A stretch of DNA of 64,000 nucleotides. Origin: Klebsiella sp. BIGb0407 (GTDB lineage: Bacteria; Pseudomonadota; Gammaproteobacteria; Enterobacterales; Enterobacteriaceae). The notes below the pieces were generated by a model, which was given only the letters and a program-made list of their open reading frames with translations, searched no databases and had not been told where the DNA came from. Position 1 is the stretch's first letter. Each line of letters starts with the position of its first letter. The position numbers were made by a program, and so were the translations under genes. Shown here piece after piece: positions 30,070 to 39,521 of this stretch. The stretch spans positions 496,001 to 560,000 of the forward strand of contig NZ_JANUEQ010000003.1 of the NCBI RefSeq assembly GCF_024807845.1, written 5' to 3'.

Positions 30070-31395
30070 ATGAATGGACTCATACCTGTTATTCAGCTCG
30101 AGACAGATCCAACATCAACGCTAAATGCAAGCGAGCTCGAAAAAATCGCCACCCAAGATTATCGACAAATGAGTGCTTACCTACTTGGTCAAATATCTGA
30201 ACTAGATTTATTAGATACTGAAGAGCAAAATATTTTTTATATTGAGAATCAAAGAGAAATCACAGTACAACCACTGATTGCAAAAAAATTAGTTATCGTG
30301 TTAAAAGTGACTCGTTTATGTAATTTACGTTGTACTTATTGCCACTCCTGGGCTGAAGGCCCTAACCAGACAATGTCATTTGAGATAATGGCAAGAGTTA
30401 TCCATAAAATCTTATCAATTCCGAATATTAAACGATTTGAATTTGTCTGGCATGGTGGTGAAGTAACACTACTTAAACCATTACTCTTTCAGAAATTAAT
30501 ATGGCTACAGCAAAAATTCAAGAAACCAGAACATTATATTACTAACTCAATGCAATCAAATGCAGTGAATATTTCAGATGATTGGTTATCCTTTATCAAA
30601 GGAATTGGAATGCATGTTGGTATTAGCCTGGACGGTATCCCTGCTATCCATGATTCTCGTAGAGTCGATTATAGAGGTATAGGAACTTCACAACGTGTTG
30701 CATTGGGAATTGAAAAACTTAAGCAACATAATATACCTTTTGGAGCCTTGATCGTTGTTGATAAACAAGTATATAAAACAGACCATCGAAAAATGTTCGA
30801 TTATTTCATAAAAATAGGTCTTAATAATATCGAATTCCTTAATATCGTCCCTGATAATCGTACTCCTGCCGGAGGTAAAATCGATGATAGTTACATTAGT
30901 TATGCTGATTTCATTTCCTTTCTGACTCAAACATTTAGAATTTGGTGGAATGAATACCGCACCACAATGCTTATTCCACAATTTAGTGATTTTATCCACG
31001 CAATAAAATTTCCAGGTGCTCAATTAGCTGCCTGTTACTGGTCAGAAAATTGCTCACAAGAAGTTATTACAATTGAGCCAAACGGAGATGTCTCACCCTG
31101 TGATAAATATGTGGGTGACGCAGGTAGTCAGTATGGTTCATTGATAAAAAACGATCTGGCAGATCTACTGGCCAATTCAGTACATAACCAAATAGCAGTA
31201 CGTGAAGAACAAGATGCTTTTAATAAAATGCGCCAATGTCGCTGGTTTTCCATCTGCCAGGGAGGGTGTCCTCATGATCGTGTGATTAATCGACGGCATG
31301 TCATTGGTTACCAGGATCATTGCTGTGGTACAGGTAAACTATTGGCGGTGATTGCAGAGTGTCTGAATAAGGAACAAAATGCCGTCTCATCATAG
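30070..31395 (+). CDS. darE: Radical SAM/SPASM peptide cyclase of the darobactin-type cluster
   Basis: 441 aa. The radical SAM cluster is bound by C84, C88 and C91 in RLCNLRCTYCHSW. The C-terminal SPASM domain has Cys-rich segments for auxiliary clusters (CYWSENCSQEVITIEPNGDVSPCDKY and RWFSICQGGCPHDR...HCCGTGK, given in part). In darobactin, DarE alone makes both the aryl ether between W1 and W3 and the C-C bond between W3 and K5. AAGGAG precedes the start. Codon choice and G+C are more AT-rich than in the transporter genes. Confidence 0.92.
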   Translation: MNGLIPVIQLETDPTSTLNASELEKIATQDYRQMSAYLLGQISELDLLDTEEQNIFYIENQREITVQPLIAKKLVIVLKVTRLCNLRCTYCHSWAEGPNQTMSFEIMARVIHKILSIPNIKRFEFVWHGGEVTLLKPLLFQKLIWLQQKFKKPEHYITNSMQSNAVNISDDWLSFIKGIGMHVGISLDGIPAIHDSRRVDYRGIGTSQRVALGIEKLKQHNIPFGALIVVDKQVYKTDHRKMFDYFIKIGLNNIEFLNIVPDNRTPAGGKIDDSYISYADFISFLTQTFRIWWNEYRTTMLIPQFSDFIHAIKFPGAQLAACYWSENCSQEVITIEPNGDVSPCDKYVGDAGSQYGSLIKNDLADLLANSVHNQIAVREEQDAFNKMRQCRWFSICQGGCPHDRVINRRHVIGYQDHCCGTGKLLAVIAECLNKEQNAVSS

Positions 31396-31438
31396 ATACT
31401 TGTCACTTCATAAGTGATAAAAGAATAGGAATCGAGAT

Positions 31439-31777
31439 ATGGACCCAGCTAACCTGATACTTCCTGATGCCCCGCAAAAAGCAGTATGTGCTAAGTATAA
31501 TTTACCCCTATCTCCGCCTGAAGAAATGGTCGCGATAGCGCTGGATTCATTGCATAAATCCCCCATTTACGGAACCCGGATCGAGCTTCCTGAGAATGGT
31601 ACTATAAGCTGGTTTATCCATTGCGGGGAACATTCAGCTGCAAACGATTTTTATCAACCGCTTCATCTTCATCATTTAGCAGAAACACTCCCGGAAGTAA
31701 TTAAATATTTGTTCCTACCTGCCGGGGCTAAATTTATAATAGATCGAGAGGGCTATGAGGATGTATGGATAAGCTAA
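31439..31777 (+). CDS. Imm33-like protein downstream of darE
   Basis: 112 aa. The second half resembles the Imm33 (DUF2185-like) family: ISWFIHCGEHSAANDFYQP, LHLHHLAETLPEVIKYL, and the ending FIIDREGYEDVWIS. Such proteins occur as predicted immunity proteins near toxins but also alone. AGGA lies eight bases before the ATG. It follows darE by 43 bp on the same strand and may be co-transcribed. Whether it protects the producer against the peptide is not known; BamA-targeting antibiotics act outside the cytoplasm, and this protein has no signal peptide, so another role is quite possible. Confidence 0.6.
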   Translation: MDPANLILPDAPQKAVCAKYNLPLSPPEEMVAIALDSLHKSPIYGTRIELPENGTISWFIHCGEHSAANDFYQPLHLHHLAETLPEVIKYLFLPAGAKFIIDREGYEDVWIS

Positions 31778-31800
31778 TTATATCGACTGGCGAATAATTC

Positions 31801-31820
31801 AAGACATTGAAGTCTTTTTT
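31801..31820 (+). terminator. Short hairpin with T run after the Imm33-like gene
   Basis: AAGAC/GTCTT stem with loop ATTGAA followed by T residues. The stem is only five base pairs, so it is a weak candidate for the end of the dar transcript. Confidence 0.35.
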
Positions 31821-31957
31821 ATCGTCGCCTGTCACTCCTGACCTCTTCCTTTATTTAAAAGCGAATACTGATATTGGGTAAGTTGTAATCGCCCTGGTTA
31901 CTCCGTAAAATCATCTTTAAGGGAATCAATTTTTAATTAAATGGTAAGGAGGCCTGT

Positions 31958-32146
31958 ATGAGTTGCAACATAATCAGCTTTATCAAAACAATGCTAGCAG
32001 GTGCTGGTGCTGGTTTTGCGCTGACAGGCGGTTTATCTATTGCCATTCCAGCATTAACGGTAACTACCAAGTTTGCATTAGAAATGGCAGGTATCGGTGC
32101 TATTACACTAGCAGTTATCTACATTAAGAAAAAACTGGTGGGTTAA
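31958..32146 (+). CDS. Small hydrophobic Gly/Ala-rich peptide, two membrane helices
   Basis: 62 aa. It has two hydrophobic stretches with small-residue packing motifs (LAGAGAGFALTGGLSIAIPA, about 13-32, and about 42-56) and a lysine-rich end IKKKLVG. The very strong ribosome-binding site AAGGAGG supports a real gene. It was not recognised as a known family. Size and composition fit a pore-forming bacteriocin-like peptide, a holin-like or toxin peptide, or a small membrane protein. The next gene starts two bases after its stop. Confidence 0.6.
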   Translation: MSCNIISFIKTMLAGAGAGFALTGGLSIAIPALTVTTKFALEMAGIGAITLAVIYIKKKLVG

Positions 32147-32147
32147 A

Positions 32148-32471
32148 TTGCAGGAGTCGCTTTGGTATCTTCCACAAAATACTGAGCAGTTAACACACTT
32201 TTATTTCTACATATGTTTTGTTTATATGATAACCCACTTGGTATGGGATCACTTTGCTAAGAATACGCCTGCACTTAGATTTGATAAGTTACCAGGTAAA
32301 GTCAGTGTGTTATATTCTTCTACAACTTTTGCGACGAGTGTATTTTTTATCGTTATTTTATTCGATATAAAGAATCCATTAAGAACATCTGATGCATTTA
32401 TTTTTCCTTTAATCATTTCTTGCGGAACTGGACTATTAATATCATTAGCCGACTTAGCACCTAAAAAATAA
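32148..32471 (+). CDS. Small membrane protein, three predicted helices
   Basis: 107 aa starting with TTG at 32148, right behind the stop of the 62-aa gene. Hydrophobic segments lie at about 17-34, 53-72 and 80-99. An internal ATG (32226) is the alternative start. No known family was recognised. The tight spacing suggests that it is co-translated with the peptide gene, in the manner of a peptide/immunity pair, but this is an inference from layout only. Confidence 0.5.
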   Translation: MQESLWYLPQNTEQLTHFYFYICFVYMITHLVWDHFAKNTPALRFDKLPGKVSVLYSSTTFATSVFFIVILFDIKNPLRTSDAFIFPLIISCGTGLLISLADLAPKK

Positions 32472-32597
32472 TATAATTATCTACGTTCCGGATTCCTCAC
32501 CAGCATCATACTGAAGATTAGCCCAGCGTTATCCTCCACCACATACTGGACTTCATTCATTGAACTTTATCTCTACGGATTAATAAGGCCTCTCGCC

Positions 32598-32990
32598 TTA
32601 TAACGGCAATGCTGTTTCATGCAGATGACGCCATATGATCTGACTATCTTTATCTGATTCAAAAATCACGGTCGAAAAACGCAGAGTTTCAGCAAGGCCA
32701 GGCATTTTATGACGTTCCAGATAAGTCACTGTCGCCCCCGTAGCACTTTCAGCGATCAGCTGCATATTTTCGATTTCAATCTCTAGCCCCGATCTCTGAC
32801 CACATTGTGAACGAAAAAAAGTCACCAGCGACGAGTAATCCAGCTTGATACCGCCAGGAGTCACCATTGAATAAGCAGGGCTAAAGCGCGCCAGTAATTG
32901 ATCGCAGACATCTGGGGAACAACTGGTATCACTCAACCAGCGACCTATCAATACGTGAGCATCTAAAACTTCCTGGAAATAACGATTCAT
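32598..32990 (-). CDS. Hypothetical protein with NTF2/DUF4440-like features
   Basis: 130 aa, soluble. The pattern (VLIGRWLSD...LLARFSPAYSMVTPGGIKLDYSSLVTFFRSQCGQR...TVTYLERHKMPG...RFSTVIFE...IIWRHLHET) fits the SnoaL/DUF4440 type of NTF2-like fold, in which a cone-shaped barrel binds small ligands. AAGGA precedes the start. It is transcribed towards the dar island and marks its right border. No function can be assigned. Confidence 0.6.
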   Translation of the reverse strand: MNRYFQEVLDAHVLIGRWLSDTSCSPDVCDQLLARFSPAYSMVTPGGIKLDYSSLVTFFRSQCGQRSGLEIEIENMQLIAESATGATVTYLERHKMPGLAETLRFSTVIFESDKDSQIIWRHLHETALPL

Positions 32991-33499
32991 TATTTTTCCT
33001 TGTTAAGGGTAAGAATAATTTTATAATCTATAGCTATCACCGTATCATATTTTATTATAGAAGGAATAGATGAGTAAACGCAAGAAAGCACAAGTGATGC
33101 TTCTTGTAGCCATGGCTGTCTTTTTTGCCACCCTATTATGATCTGAGACTCCCATGAGAATACGCAAAATGTATACCTCCATAACACCTGTTTATTCAAT
33201 TTATTATTGACCTCTTTGTTATACCGATTATTCCCATCACGCAAGGAAATATCTTACTACTCCTCATGAAAATAAGATATTTCCAACTAAAACATAGCCG
33301 AGAGAAGGTATTTTACATATTATTTATCCGTGACATTAAATAATAACAACAAGACCTAACCCCTCGTAATACAATGTGTTTTTTTGTCACCTGTATAAAA
33401 CTCACCCGCTGATTGTGCTTTTAATTTAATAAATAGATTGCGCATAACTAAAAATGGTTTAAATTTATCTACATAGCTTATATATAAGGAACTCTTTAT
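32991..33499. other. AT-rich intergenic region with one candidate small gene
   Basis: 509 bp. Apart from the 23-codon frame at 33070-33141, nothing with good support was found. An 84-codon frame on the minus strand is not convincing. Confidence 0.5.
33070..33141 (+). CDS. Candidate 23-aa single-helix membrane protein
   Basis: Frame with a basic N-terminus (SKRKKAQ) and one hydrophobic helix (VMLLVAMAVFFATLL), preceded by GAAGG five bases before the ATG. It has the shape of the many small membrane proteins of enterobacteria, but no specific family was recognised. Confidence 0.4.
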   Translation: MSKRKKAQVMLLVAMAVFFATLL

Positions 33500-34186
33500 A
33501 TGGATATGTATCAGCTATCTAATTCCGTTATTGGATTAACCGCTGCATTTGTCATGGGTGGGTGTATTGGTATCGAGCGTCAGTACCGGCAAAGAACGGC
33601 AGGGTTAAGAACGCATATATTGGTCACCCTTGGCGCAGCCATCTTCGTTAATTTAGCAAAAAGTATTGATGGGTATGATGGGGCTGTAAGAGTCATCGCC
33701 TATGTCGTTTCAGGCATTGGTTTTCTTGGTGCGGGTGTGATTATGCGGCAAGATGGTGGCATCCAGGGACTCAACACCTCGGCGACTATCTGGTGTTCCG
33801 GCGCAGTGGGTGCTGCTGCGGGCGCTAATATGTATACAATCGCAATCCTTGCCACGGCATTTGTTTTATCTATAAATATATTGCTGAGACCGATAGTTAA
33901 TATCATCGATAGAAAACCTATAAATAACCAAACTGAAATAACGCATAATATTAATATAATCACTAATATAAAAGACACCAAAAAAGTCATTCAACATATG
34001 AGGGATGTTCTGGCGGTCATTAATATCCAGATGCAAGATTTCTCAATAAATGCATTTGGTCAGGATGAGGTTATCATAAAAGCCGTCTTAGTCGTGACCT
34101 CAATTACTCAGGAGGAGATGAACGATATCTTAAATGAACTTAATAACGTTGCTGAAGTTGAATATGCATTTTGCTCACTAATGTGA
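33500..34186 (+). CDS. MgtC/SapB family membrane protein
   Basis: 228 aa, close to the 231 aa of Salmonella MgtC. The N-terminal membrane domain has the family motifs [31 protein letters not shown] and [17 protein letters not shown]-terminal soluble ACT-like domain follows (about 140-228). MgtC lowers ATP levels by acting on the F1Fo ATP synthase and supports growth in low Mg2+ and in macrophages. No mgtB is adjacent. AAGGA lies before the ATG. Only 62 bp separate it from the DUF417 gene behind it. Confidence 0.87.
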   Translation: MDMYQLSNSVIGLTAAFVMGGCIGIERQYRQRTAGLRTHILVTLGAAIFVNLAKSIDGYDGAVRVIAYVVSGIGFLGAGVIMRQDGGIQGLNTSATIWCSGAVGAAAGANMYTIAILATAFVLSINILLRPIVNIIDRKPINNQTEITHNINIITNIKDTKKVIQHMRDVLAVINIQMQDFSINAFGQDEVIIKAVLVVTSITQEEMNDILNELNNVAEVEYAFCSLM

Positions 34187-34248
34187 GTAACCGAAAAAGA
34201 TGAAAAATTACTGATACATTTAAATTTATTCTTTCAGGAGGATGCCTT

Positions 34249-34752
34249 ATGAGTTATTTTTTAAATAAATTAAATTTTGTTGTCGCTGAAAAAAACTCAG
34301 GGTCATATAAGCATTTGTCTTTTTTAAGATGGTCACTGGTTGTGGTTTTTTTTTGGTTCGGAGGCATGAAATTTACCGAATATGAAGCGCTAGGCATTGC
34401 TCCATTTATTGAAAACAGCCCTATTATGAGCTGGTTACACGTTCTTTTTGGTGTACAAGGCGCTAGCTATTTTCTTGGGGCCGCTGAGTTAACGACCGGG
34501 GTTTTACTCATCACGGGCGCTTTTAATGCTTTATTCTCAGCTCTGGGTGCCTTCATGTCATCTATGACATTCCTGGTCACTATCACTTTCTTTATTACTA
34601 CACCGGGCGTTTTTGAAAGTTCTTTAGGTGGGTTCCCTGCCATCTCTGCTGGCATAGGACAATTTCTGTTAAAAGATCTGGTTCTGCTAGCGGCATCTCT
34701 GTGCCTGTTAATCTCATCGGTAAAAAGCAGGGATCCTGTTCTTGAAAAATAA
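34249..34752 (+). CDS. DUF417 (YkgB/RclC-like) membrane protein
   Basis: 167 aa with four hydrophobic helices. Family motifs are RWSLVVVFFWFGGMKFTEYEA, given in part (WFGGMKFTEYEALGIAPFI), followed by NSPIMSWL and FFITTPGVFESSLGGFPAISAGIGQFLLKD. E. coli RclC, a member, protects against reactive chlorine. Here no RclA/RclB is adjacent, so the role is open. AGGAGG precedes the start. Last gene of the accessory block before guaA. Confidence 0.82.
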   Translation: MSYFLNKLNFVVAEKNSGSYKHLSFLRWSLVVVFFWFGGMKFTEYEALGIAPFIENSPIMSWLHVLFGVQGASYFLGAAELTTGVLLITGAFNALFSALGAFMSSMTFLVTITFFITTPGVFESSLGGFPAISAGIGQFLLKDLVLLAASLCLLISSVKSRDPVLEK

Positions 34753-34792
34753 GAACAGATAGCGCCGCCAGAAGTCGTAGAACATGACATAC

Positions 34793-34819
34793 AAAAAAGC
34801 CCGTATTTAAACGGGCTTT
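34793..34819 (-). terminator. Terminator of guaBA
   Basis: Nine-base arms AAAGCCCGT/ACGGGCTTT with a six-base loop, followed on the minus strand by a T run. It may also stop the convergent DUF417 transcript. Confidence 0.88.
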
Positions 34820-34852
34820 GAAGTCTTTTACAGCTTTATATGCAGAGCTGTA

Positions 34853-36430
34853 TTATTCCCACTCAATCGTCGCAGGCGGTTTACCCGAGATGTCATAGAC
34901 TACGCGTGAGATGCCATCCACTTCATTGATGATACGGTTGGAAACGCGGCCGAGGAAGTCATACGGCAGGTGTGCCCAGTGTGCGGTCATAAAGTCGATG
35001 GTTTCGACTGCGCGCAGGGAAACAACCCAGTCATATTTACGACCGTCGCCCATTACGCCAACGGAGCGGACTGGCAGGAATACGGTGAAGGCCTGGCTCA
35101 CTTTATTGTAGAGATCTGCTTTATGCAGTTCTTCAATAAAGATAGCATCTGCACGACGCAGCAGGTCACAGTACTCTTTTTTCACTTCACCCAGAACACG
35201 TACACCAAGGCCCGGGCCCGGGAATGGGTGGCGATAGAGCATGTCGTAAGGCAGGCCTAACTCCAGACCAATTTTACGCACTTCATCTTTAAACAGCTCT
35301 TTCAGCGGTTCAACCAGGCCCATCTTCATCTCTTTCGGCAGACCACCGACGTTGTGGTGAGATTTGATGACGTGAGCTTTACCGGTAGCAGAGGCAGCGG
35401 ATTCGATAACGTCCGGATAGATAGTACCTTGCGCCAGCCATTTAACATCTTCCAGGCGCAGAGCTTCTTCATCGAAGACTTCAACAAAGACGCGGCCGAT
35501 GGTTTTACGTTTGGCTTCTGGCTCGTCGATTCCTGCCAGCTGGCTCAGGAAGCGTTCTTCAGCGGCAACGTGAACGATATTCAGGCCAAAATGGTCACCG
35601 AACATGTCCATAACCTGCTCTGCTTCATTCAGACGCAGCAGGCCGTTATCCACAAAGACGCAGGTCAGATTTTTACCAATGGCACGGTGCAGCAACATGG
35701 CGGTGACAGAGGAGTCAACGCCACCTGACAGACCCAGAATCACTTTATCGTCACCCACTTGCACGCGGATACGTTCAATGGCGTCTTCAATGATTTTGGC
35801 TGATGTCCACAGCGCTTCACACTGGCAGATATCACGGACAAAGCGCTCCAGCAAACGCTGCCCCTGACGGGTATGGGTCACTTCCGGGTGGAACTGTACG
35901 CCATAAAAACGTTTTTCTTCGTTCGCCATAATGGCAAACGGGCAGCTTTCGGTGCTGGCAACGGTGACGAAGTCTGCCGGAATAGCGGTGACTTTATCAC
36001 CATGACTCATCCATACGTCCAGCAGAGACTCGCCGTTAGCGCTGACTGCATCTTCAATACCACGAACTAATGCACTATCAGTTTTGATTTCAACTTGTGC
36101 ATAGCCAAATTCACGCTCAGTTGATCCCTGAACATGGCCACCCAGCTGCATCGCCATGGTCTGCATGCCATAACATACGCCCAGAACCGGAACGCCAGCT
36201 TCAAAAACGTATTGTGGAGCACGCGGGCTATTATCTTCAGTGGTACTTTCCGGGCCACCGGAAAGTATAATGCCGCTTGGGTTGAATTCACGGATTTGTT
36301 GTTCAGTGACATCCCATGCCCACAGTTCACAGTAGACGCCTAATTCGCGTACGCGACGAGCAACAAGTTGTGTGTACTGAGAGCCGAAGTCGAGGACAAG
36401 AATGCGATGTTTATGGATATTTTCCGACAT
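34853..36430 (-). CDS. guaA: GMP synthase (glutamine-hydrolysing)
   Basis: Converts XMP to GMP with glutamine and ATP. 525 aa as in E. coli. An N-terminal class I glutamine amidotransferase carries C86 in GVCYGMQT and the H/E pair in [11 protein letters not shown]. The ATP pyrophosphatase domain has the P-loop LSGGVDSSV, and the C-terminal dimerisation domain ends KPPATIEWE. Second gene of guaBA, 68 bp behind guaB. Confidence 0.98.
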   Translation of the reverse strand: MSENIHKHRILVLDFGSQYTQLVARRVRELGVYCELWAWDVTEQQIREFNPSGIILSGGPESTTEDNSPRAPQYVFEAGVPVLGVCYGMQTMAMQLGGHVQGSTEREFGYAQVEIKTDSALVRGIEDAVSANGESLLDVWMSHGDKVTAIPADFVTVASTESCPFAIMANEEKRFYGVQFHPEVTHTRQGQRLLERFVRDICQCEALWTSAKIIEDAIERIRVQVGDDKVILGLSGGVDSSVTAMLLHRAIGKNLTCVFVDNGLLRLNEAEQVMDMFGDHFGLNIVHVAAEERFLSQLAGIDEPEAKRKTIGRVFVEVFDEEALRLEDVKWLAQGTIYPDVIESAASATGKAHVIKSHHNVGGLPKEMKMGLVEPLKELFKDEVRKIGLELGLPYDMLYRHPFPGPGLGVRVLGEVKKEYCDLLRRADAIFIEELHKADLYNKVSQAFTVFLPVRSVGVMGDGRKYDWVVSLRAVETIDFMTAHWAHLPYDFLGRVSNRIINEVDGISRVVYDISGKPPATIEWE

Positions 36431-36498
36431 TGACGCTAATTCCGAGGCAAGTGAAAAAGAAAATAGAGTCGTCCGGCCCGAAGGCCGGACGAGAGAAA

Positions 36499-37965
36499 TC
36501 AGGAACCCATACGGTAGTTCGGGGATTCTTTAGTGATAGTCACATCATGAACGTGGCTTTCCTGAATACCTGCACCACTGATACGCACGAACTCTGCCTG
36601 GGTGCGCAGTGCTTCAATAGTACCACAGCCAGTAAGACCCATACAGGAGCGCAAACCGCCCATCTGCTGATGAACTATCTCTTTCAGATGGCCTTTATAG
36701 GCAACGCGGCCTTCAATTCCTTCCGGAACCAGTTTGTCGGCTGCGTTATCGGTTTGGAAATAGCGATCTGAAGAGCCTTTTGACATCGCGCCCAGCGATC
36801 CCATACCACGATAGGATTTAAATGAACGGCCTTGATAAAGCTCGATTTCACCCGGTGATTCTTCTGTACCAGCCAGCATGCCGCCAACCATGACCGCTGA
36901 AGCACCCGCAGCAATCGCTTTAGCAATATCACCAGAGAAACGAATACCGCCATCAGCAATAACCGGAATACCGGTACCTTCAAGCGCTTCTACAGCATCT
37001 GCTACGGCAGTGATTTGTGGAACCCCTACGCCAGTAACAATACGAGTAGTACAGATAGAACCTGGGCCGATACCCACTTTAACCGCGCTGCAACCGGCAT
37101 CAGCTAAAGCACGAGCACCCGCAGCAGTGGCCACGTTACCGCCAATAATCTGCAGCTCAGGGTATTTAGCACGGGTTTCACGAATGCGCTGTAATACGCC
37201 TTCAGAGTGTCCGTGAGAGGAGTCAATGAGTAACACATCAACACCAGCAGCAACCAAGGCATCTACACGCTCTTCGTTACCCGCTCCGGCGCCAACGGCA
37301 GCTCCGACACGCAGACGACCATGTTCGTCTTTACAGGCGTTTGGTTTACGTTCTGCTTTCTGGAAGTCTTTTACGGTAATCATACCGCGCAGATGGAAAT
37401 TCGCATCAACTACAAGCGCTTTCTCAACACGTTTTTCGTGCATTTTGGCCAGTACGATATCGTGAGATTCGCCTTCTTTGACGGTTACCAGACGCTCTTT
37501 CGGCGTCATGTAAACACTGACTGGCTGATTCAGGTCAGTCACAAAACGCACATCACGTCCAGTCACAATACCAACCAGTTCATTATTTTCGGCAACGACC
37601 GGGTAACCAGCAAAACCATTACGTTCAGTTAACTCTTTAACTTCACGCAGAGTGGTAGTTGGCAATACAGTTTGCGGGTCAGTCACTACGCCACTTTCAT
37701 GCTTTTTAACACGTCTGACTTCTTCAGCCTGACGTTCAATAGACATGTTTTTATGAATAAAACCAAGTCCACCCTCTTGTGCCAGAGCAATAGCCAGGCG
37801 ACCTTCAGTAACGGTATCCATTGCTGCTGAAAGCATAGGAATGTTAAGGCGAATGGTTTTTGTCAGTTGGGTGCTGAGGTCTGCAGTGTTAGGCAAGACA
37901 GTAGAGTGGGCTGGAACGAGGAGAACATCATCAAAAGTCAGAGCTTCTTTGGCAATACGTAGCAT
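36499..37965 (-). CDS. guaB: IMP dehydrogenase
   Basis: Oxidises IMP to XMP with NAD+, the first committed step to GMP. 488 aa as in E. coli when started at the ATG 37965 ([19 protein letters not shown]); a longer frame to 38043 runs into the promoter. The catalytic Cys is in [15 protein letters not shown], the paired CBS domains occupy about 95-205, and the mobile flap contains [10 protein letters not shown]. Transcribed divergently from xseA and controlled by a PurR box. Confidence 0.97.
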   Translation of the reverse strand: MLRIAKEALTFDDVLLVPAHSTVLPNTADLSTQLTKTIRLNIPMLSAAMDTVTEGRLAIALAQEGGLGFIHKNMSIERQAEEVRRVKKHESGVVTDPQTVLPTTTLREVKELTERNGFAGYPVVAENNELVGIVTGRDVRFVTDLNQPVSVYMTPKERLVTVKEGESHDIVLAKMHEKRVEKALVVDANFHLRGMITVKDFQKAERKPNACKDEHGRLRVGAAVGAGAGNEERVDALVAAGVDVLLIDSSHGHSEGVLQRIRETRAKYPELQIIGGNVATAAGARALADAGCSAVKVGIGPGSICTTRIVTGVGVPQITAVADAVEALEGTGIPVIADGGIRFSGDIAKAIAAGASAVMVGGMLAGTEESPGEIELYQGRSFKSYRGMGSLGAMSKGSSDRYFQTDNAADKLVPEGIEGRVAYKGHLKEIVHQQMGGLRSCMGLTGCGTIEALRTQAEFVRISGAGIQESHVHDVTITKESPNYRMGS

Positions 37966-38017
37966 AGCAATATCCCAACCTGGAGGTGAATGAGAACAGA
38001 TAAAATATTGCCGTGGC

Positions 38018-38043
38018 ATTATACAGAGCGTAACCGATTGCAT
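38018..38043 (-). promoter_or_regulatory. guaBA promoter with PurR box
   Basis: On the minus strand ATGCAATCGGTTACGC (38028-38043) matches the PurR operator known at E. coli guaBA. A consensus -10 TATAAT lies just after it (complement of 38018-38023). Confidence 0.8.
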
Positions 38044-38134
38044 CTACTTTTTTTTACTAAAAACCTTGATAATCACGTCACTCAAGGTAGTATCGATCGG
38101 ATAACCTGCTGATTTAAAATTTGATCTGGGTCAC

Positions 38135-39520
38135 ATGTCGATACCTAATAGCTCTGCCATTTTTACTGTTTCCCGCCTCAATCAGACGGTTCGACTGCTG
38201 CTGGAAAAAGAAATGGGCCAAGTGTGGATACGTGGCGAAATTTCAAATTTTAGCCAACCCTCCTCCGGTCACTGGTACTTCACGCTAAAAGATAATACCG
38301 CTCAGGTTCGCTGTGCGATGTTCCGCAATAGTAATAATCGCGTGACTTTCCGTCCTCAAAACGGGCAGCAGGTTGTAGTGCGTGCCAATATGACGCTTTA
38401 CGAACCACGAGGTGATTATCAAATCATCGTGGAAAGTATGCAGCCAGATGGCGCAGGGTTATTACAACAGCAATATGAACAGTTGAAGCAACGGCTTCTG
38501 GAAGAAGGACTATTTTCCCCGGATTATAAGCAGTCGTTGCCTAACCCAGCTCGTCAGTTAGGGTTAATTACCTCCAAAACCGGTGCCGCTCTGCATGATG
38601 TATTGCAGGTTCTGGAACGCCGTGACCCTTCGTTACCGATAATTATTTATCCGACCGCGGTACAGGGTGCAGATGCGCCACTGCAAATCGTCAGGGCCAT
38701 TGAACTGGCTAACTTGCGCGGTGAGTGTGATGTTCTGATTGTCGGGCGTGGCGGTGGCTCGCTTGAGGATCTCTGGAGTTTTAATGATGAGCGTGTGGCC
38801 AGAGCTATTTTTGCCAGTAAAATTCCGATAGTCAGTGCCGTCGGACATGAAACTGATGTCACCATCGCCGATTTTGTCGCCGATCTGAGAGCCCCGACCC
38901 CCTCTGCTGCAGCTGAAATTGTCAGCCGTAATCAGACGGAGTTATTGCGCCAGTTACAAGCCCAGCAACAGCGAATGGAAATGGCAATGGACTATTATCT
39001 GGCTCAGTGCTCACAGCAGATAACTCGCCTTCAGCATCGTCTGCAACAGCAGCATCCACAGTTACGCCTGGCCCGTCAGCAAAACTTACTGGAACGCCTG
39101 CGTCAGCGCTTACTCACAGCGACCGAAAATCATATTCGCCGGGGCACAACGCAACAGCAGCGCCTGGCAAGTCGCCTTAATCAGCAGCAGCCCCAACAGC
39201 GTATTCACCGTGCCCAGTCGCAGCTTTTACAGCTTGAACATCGCTTAACGCAGTTAGTCAGTGCTCAGCTTGGCGAATCAAAACAGCGATTTGGCAGTAC
39301 AGTCGCACAACTTGAAGGCGTCAGCCCATTGGCTACCCTTGCCCGTGGTTATAGCGTGACAACAGCGGATGATGGCAAAGTACTGAAGAAGACTCGGCAG
39401 GTAAAATCCGGCGATAAACTCACTACCCGCCTGGATGATGGCTGGGTAGAAAGTCAGGTGCTCAGGATTACACCGCTGAAAGCACCCCGTAAGCGTAAAC
39501 CGGCAGTAACGGGTGAATAA
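38135..39520 (+). CDS. xseA: Exodeoxyribonuclease VII large subunit
   Basis: Single-strand-specific exonuclease with XseB, used in mismatch repair and DNA damage processing. 461 aa. An N-terminal OB fold (about 10-105, [21 protein letters not shown]) is followed by the catalytic domain ([23 protein letters not shown], given in part as [45 protein letters not shown], given in part as [10 protein letters not shown]) and a long Gln-rich coiled coil (about 265-370). Same place as in E. coli, divergent from guaB. Confidence 0.97.
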   Translation: MSIPNSSAIFTVSRLNQTVRLLLEKEMGQVWIRGEISNFSQPSSGHWYFTLKDNTAQVRCAMFRNSNNRVTFRPQNGQQVVVRANMTLYEPRGDYQIIVESMQPDGAGLLQQQYEQLKQRLLEEGLFSPDYKQSLPNPARQLGLITSKTGAALHDVLQVLERRDPSLPIIIYPTAVQGADAPLQIVRAIELANLRGECDVLIVGRGGGSLEDLWSFNDERVARAIFASKIPIVSAVGHETDVTIADFVADLRAPTPSAAAEIVSRNQTELLRQLQAQQQRMEMAMDYYLAQCSQQITRLQHRLQQQHPQLRLARQQNLLERLRQRLLTATENHIRRGTTQQQRLASRLNQQQPQQRIHRAQSQLLQLEHRLTQLVSAQLGESKQRFGSTVAQLEGVSPLATLARGYSVTTADDGKVLKKTRQVKSGDKLTTRLDDGWVESQVLRITPLKAPRKRKPAVTGE

Positions 39521-39521
39521 A

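Noticed and set aside
31439-31777. RelE-like toxin gene, reported beside some darobactin clusters
   Set aside because: The protein lacks RelE features and its end (GYEDVWIS) fits Imm33-like proteins instead.
32990-33244. 84-codon frame on the minus strand upstream of the NTF2-like gene
   Set aside because: No ribosome-binding site, odd composition, overlaps the better supported small frame on the other strand, and no recognisable domain.
37966-38043. 26-codon N-terminal extension of GuaB
   Set aside because: It would be encoded across the PurR box and the -10 element of the guaBA promoter; the ATG at 37965 matches E. coli.
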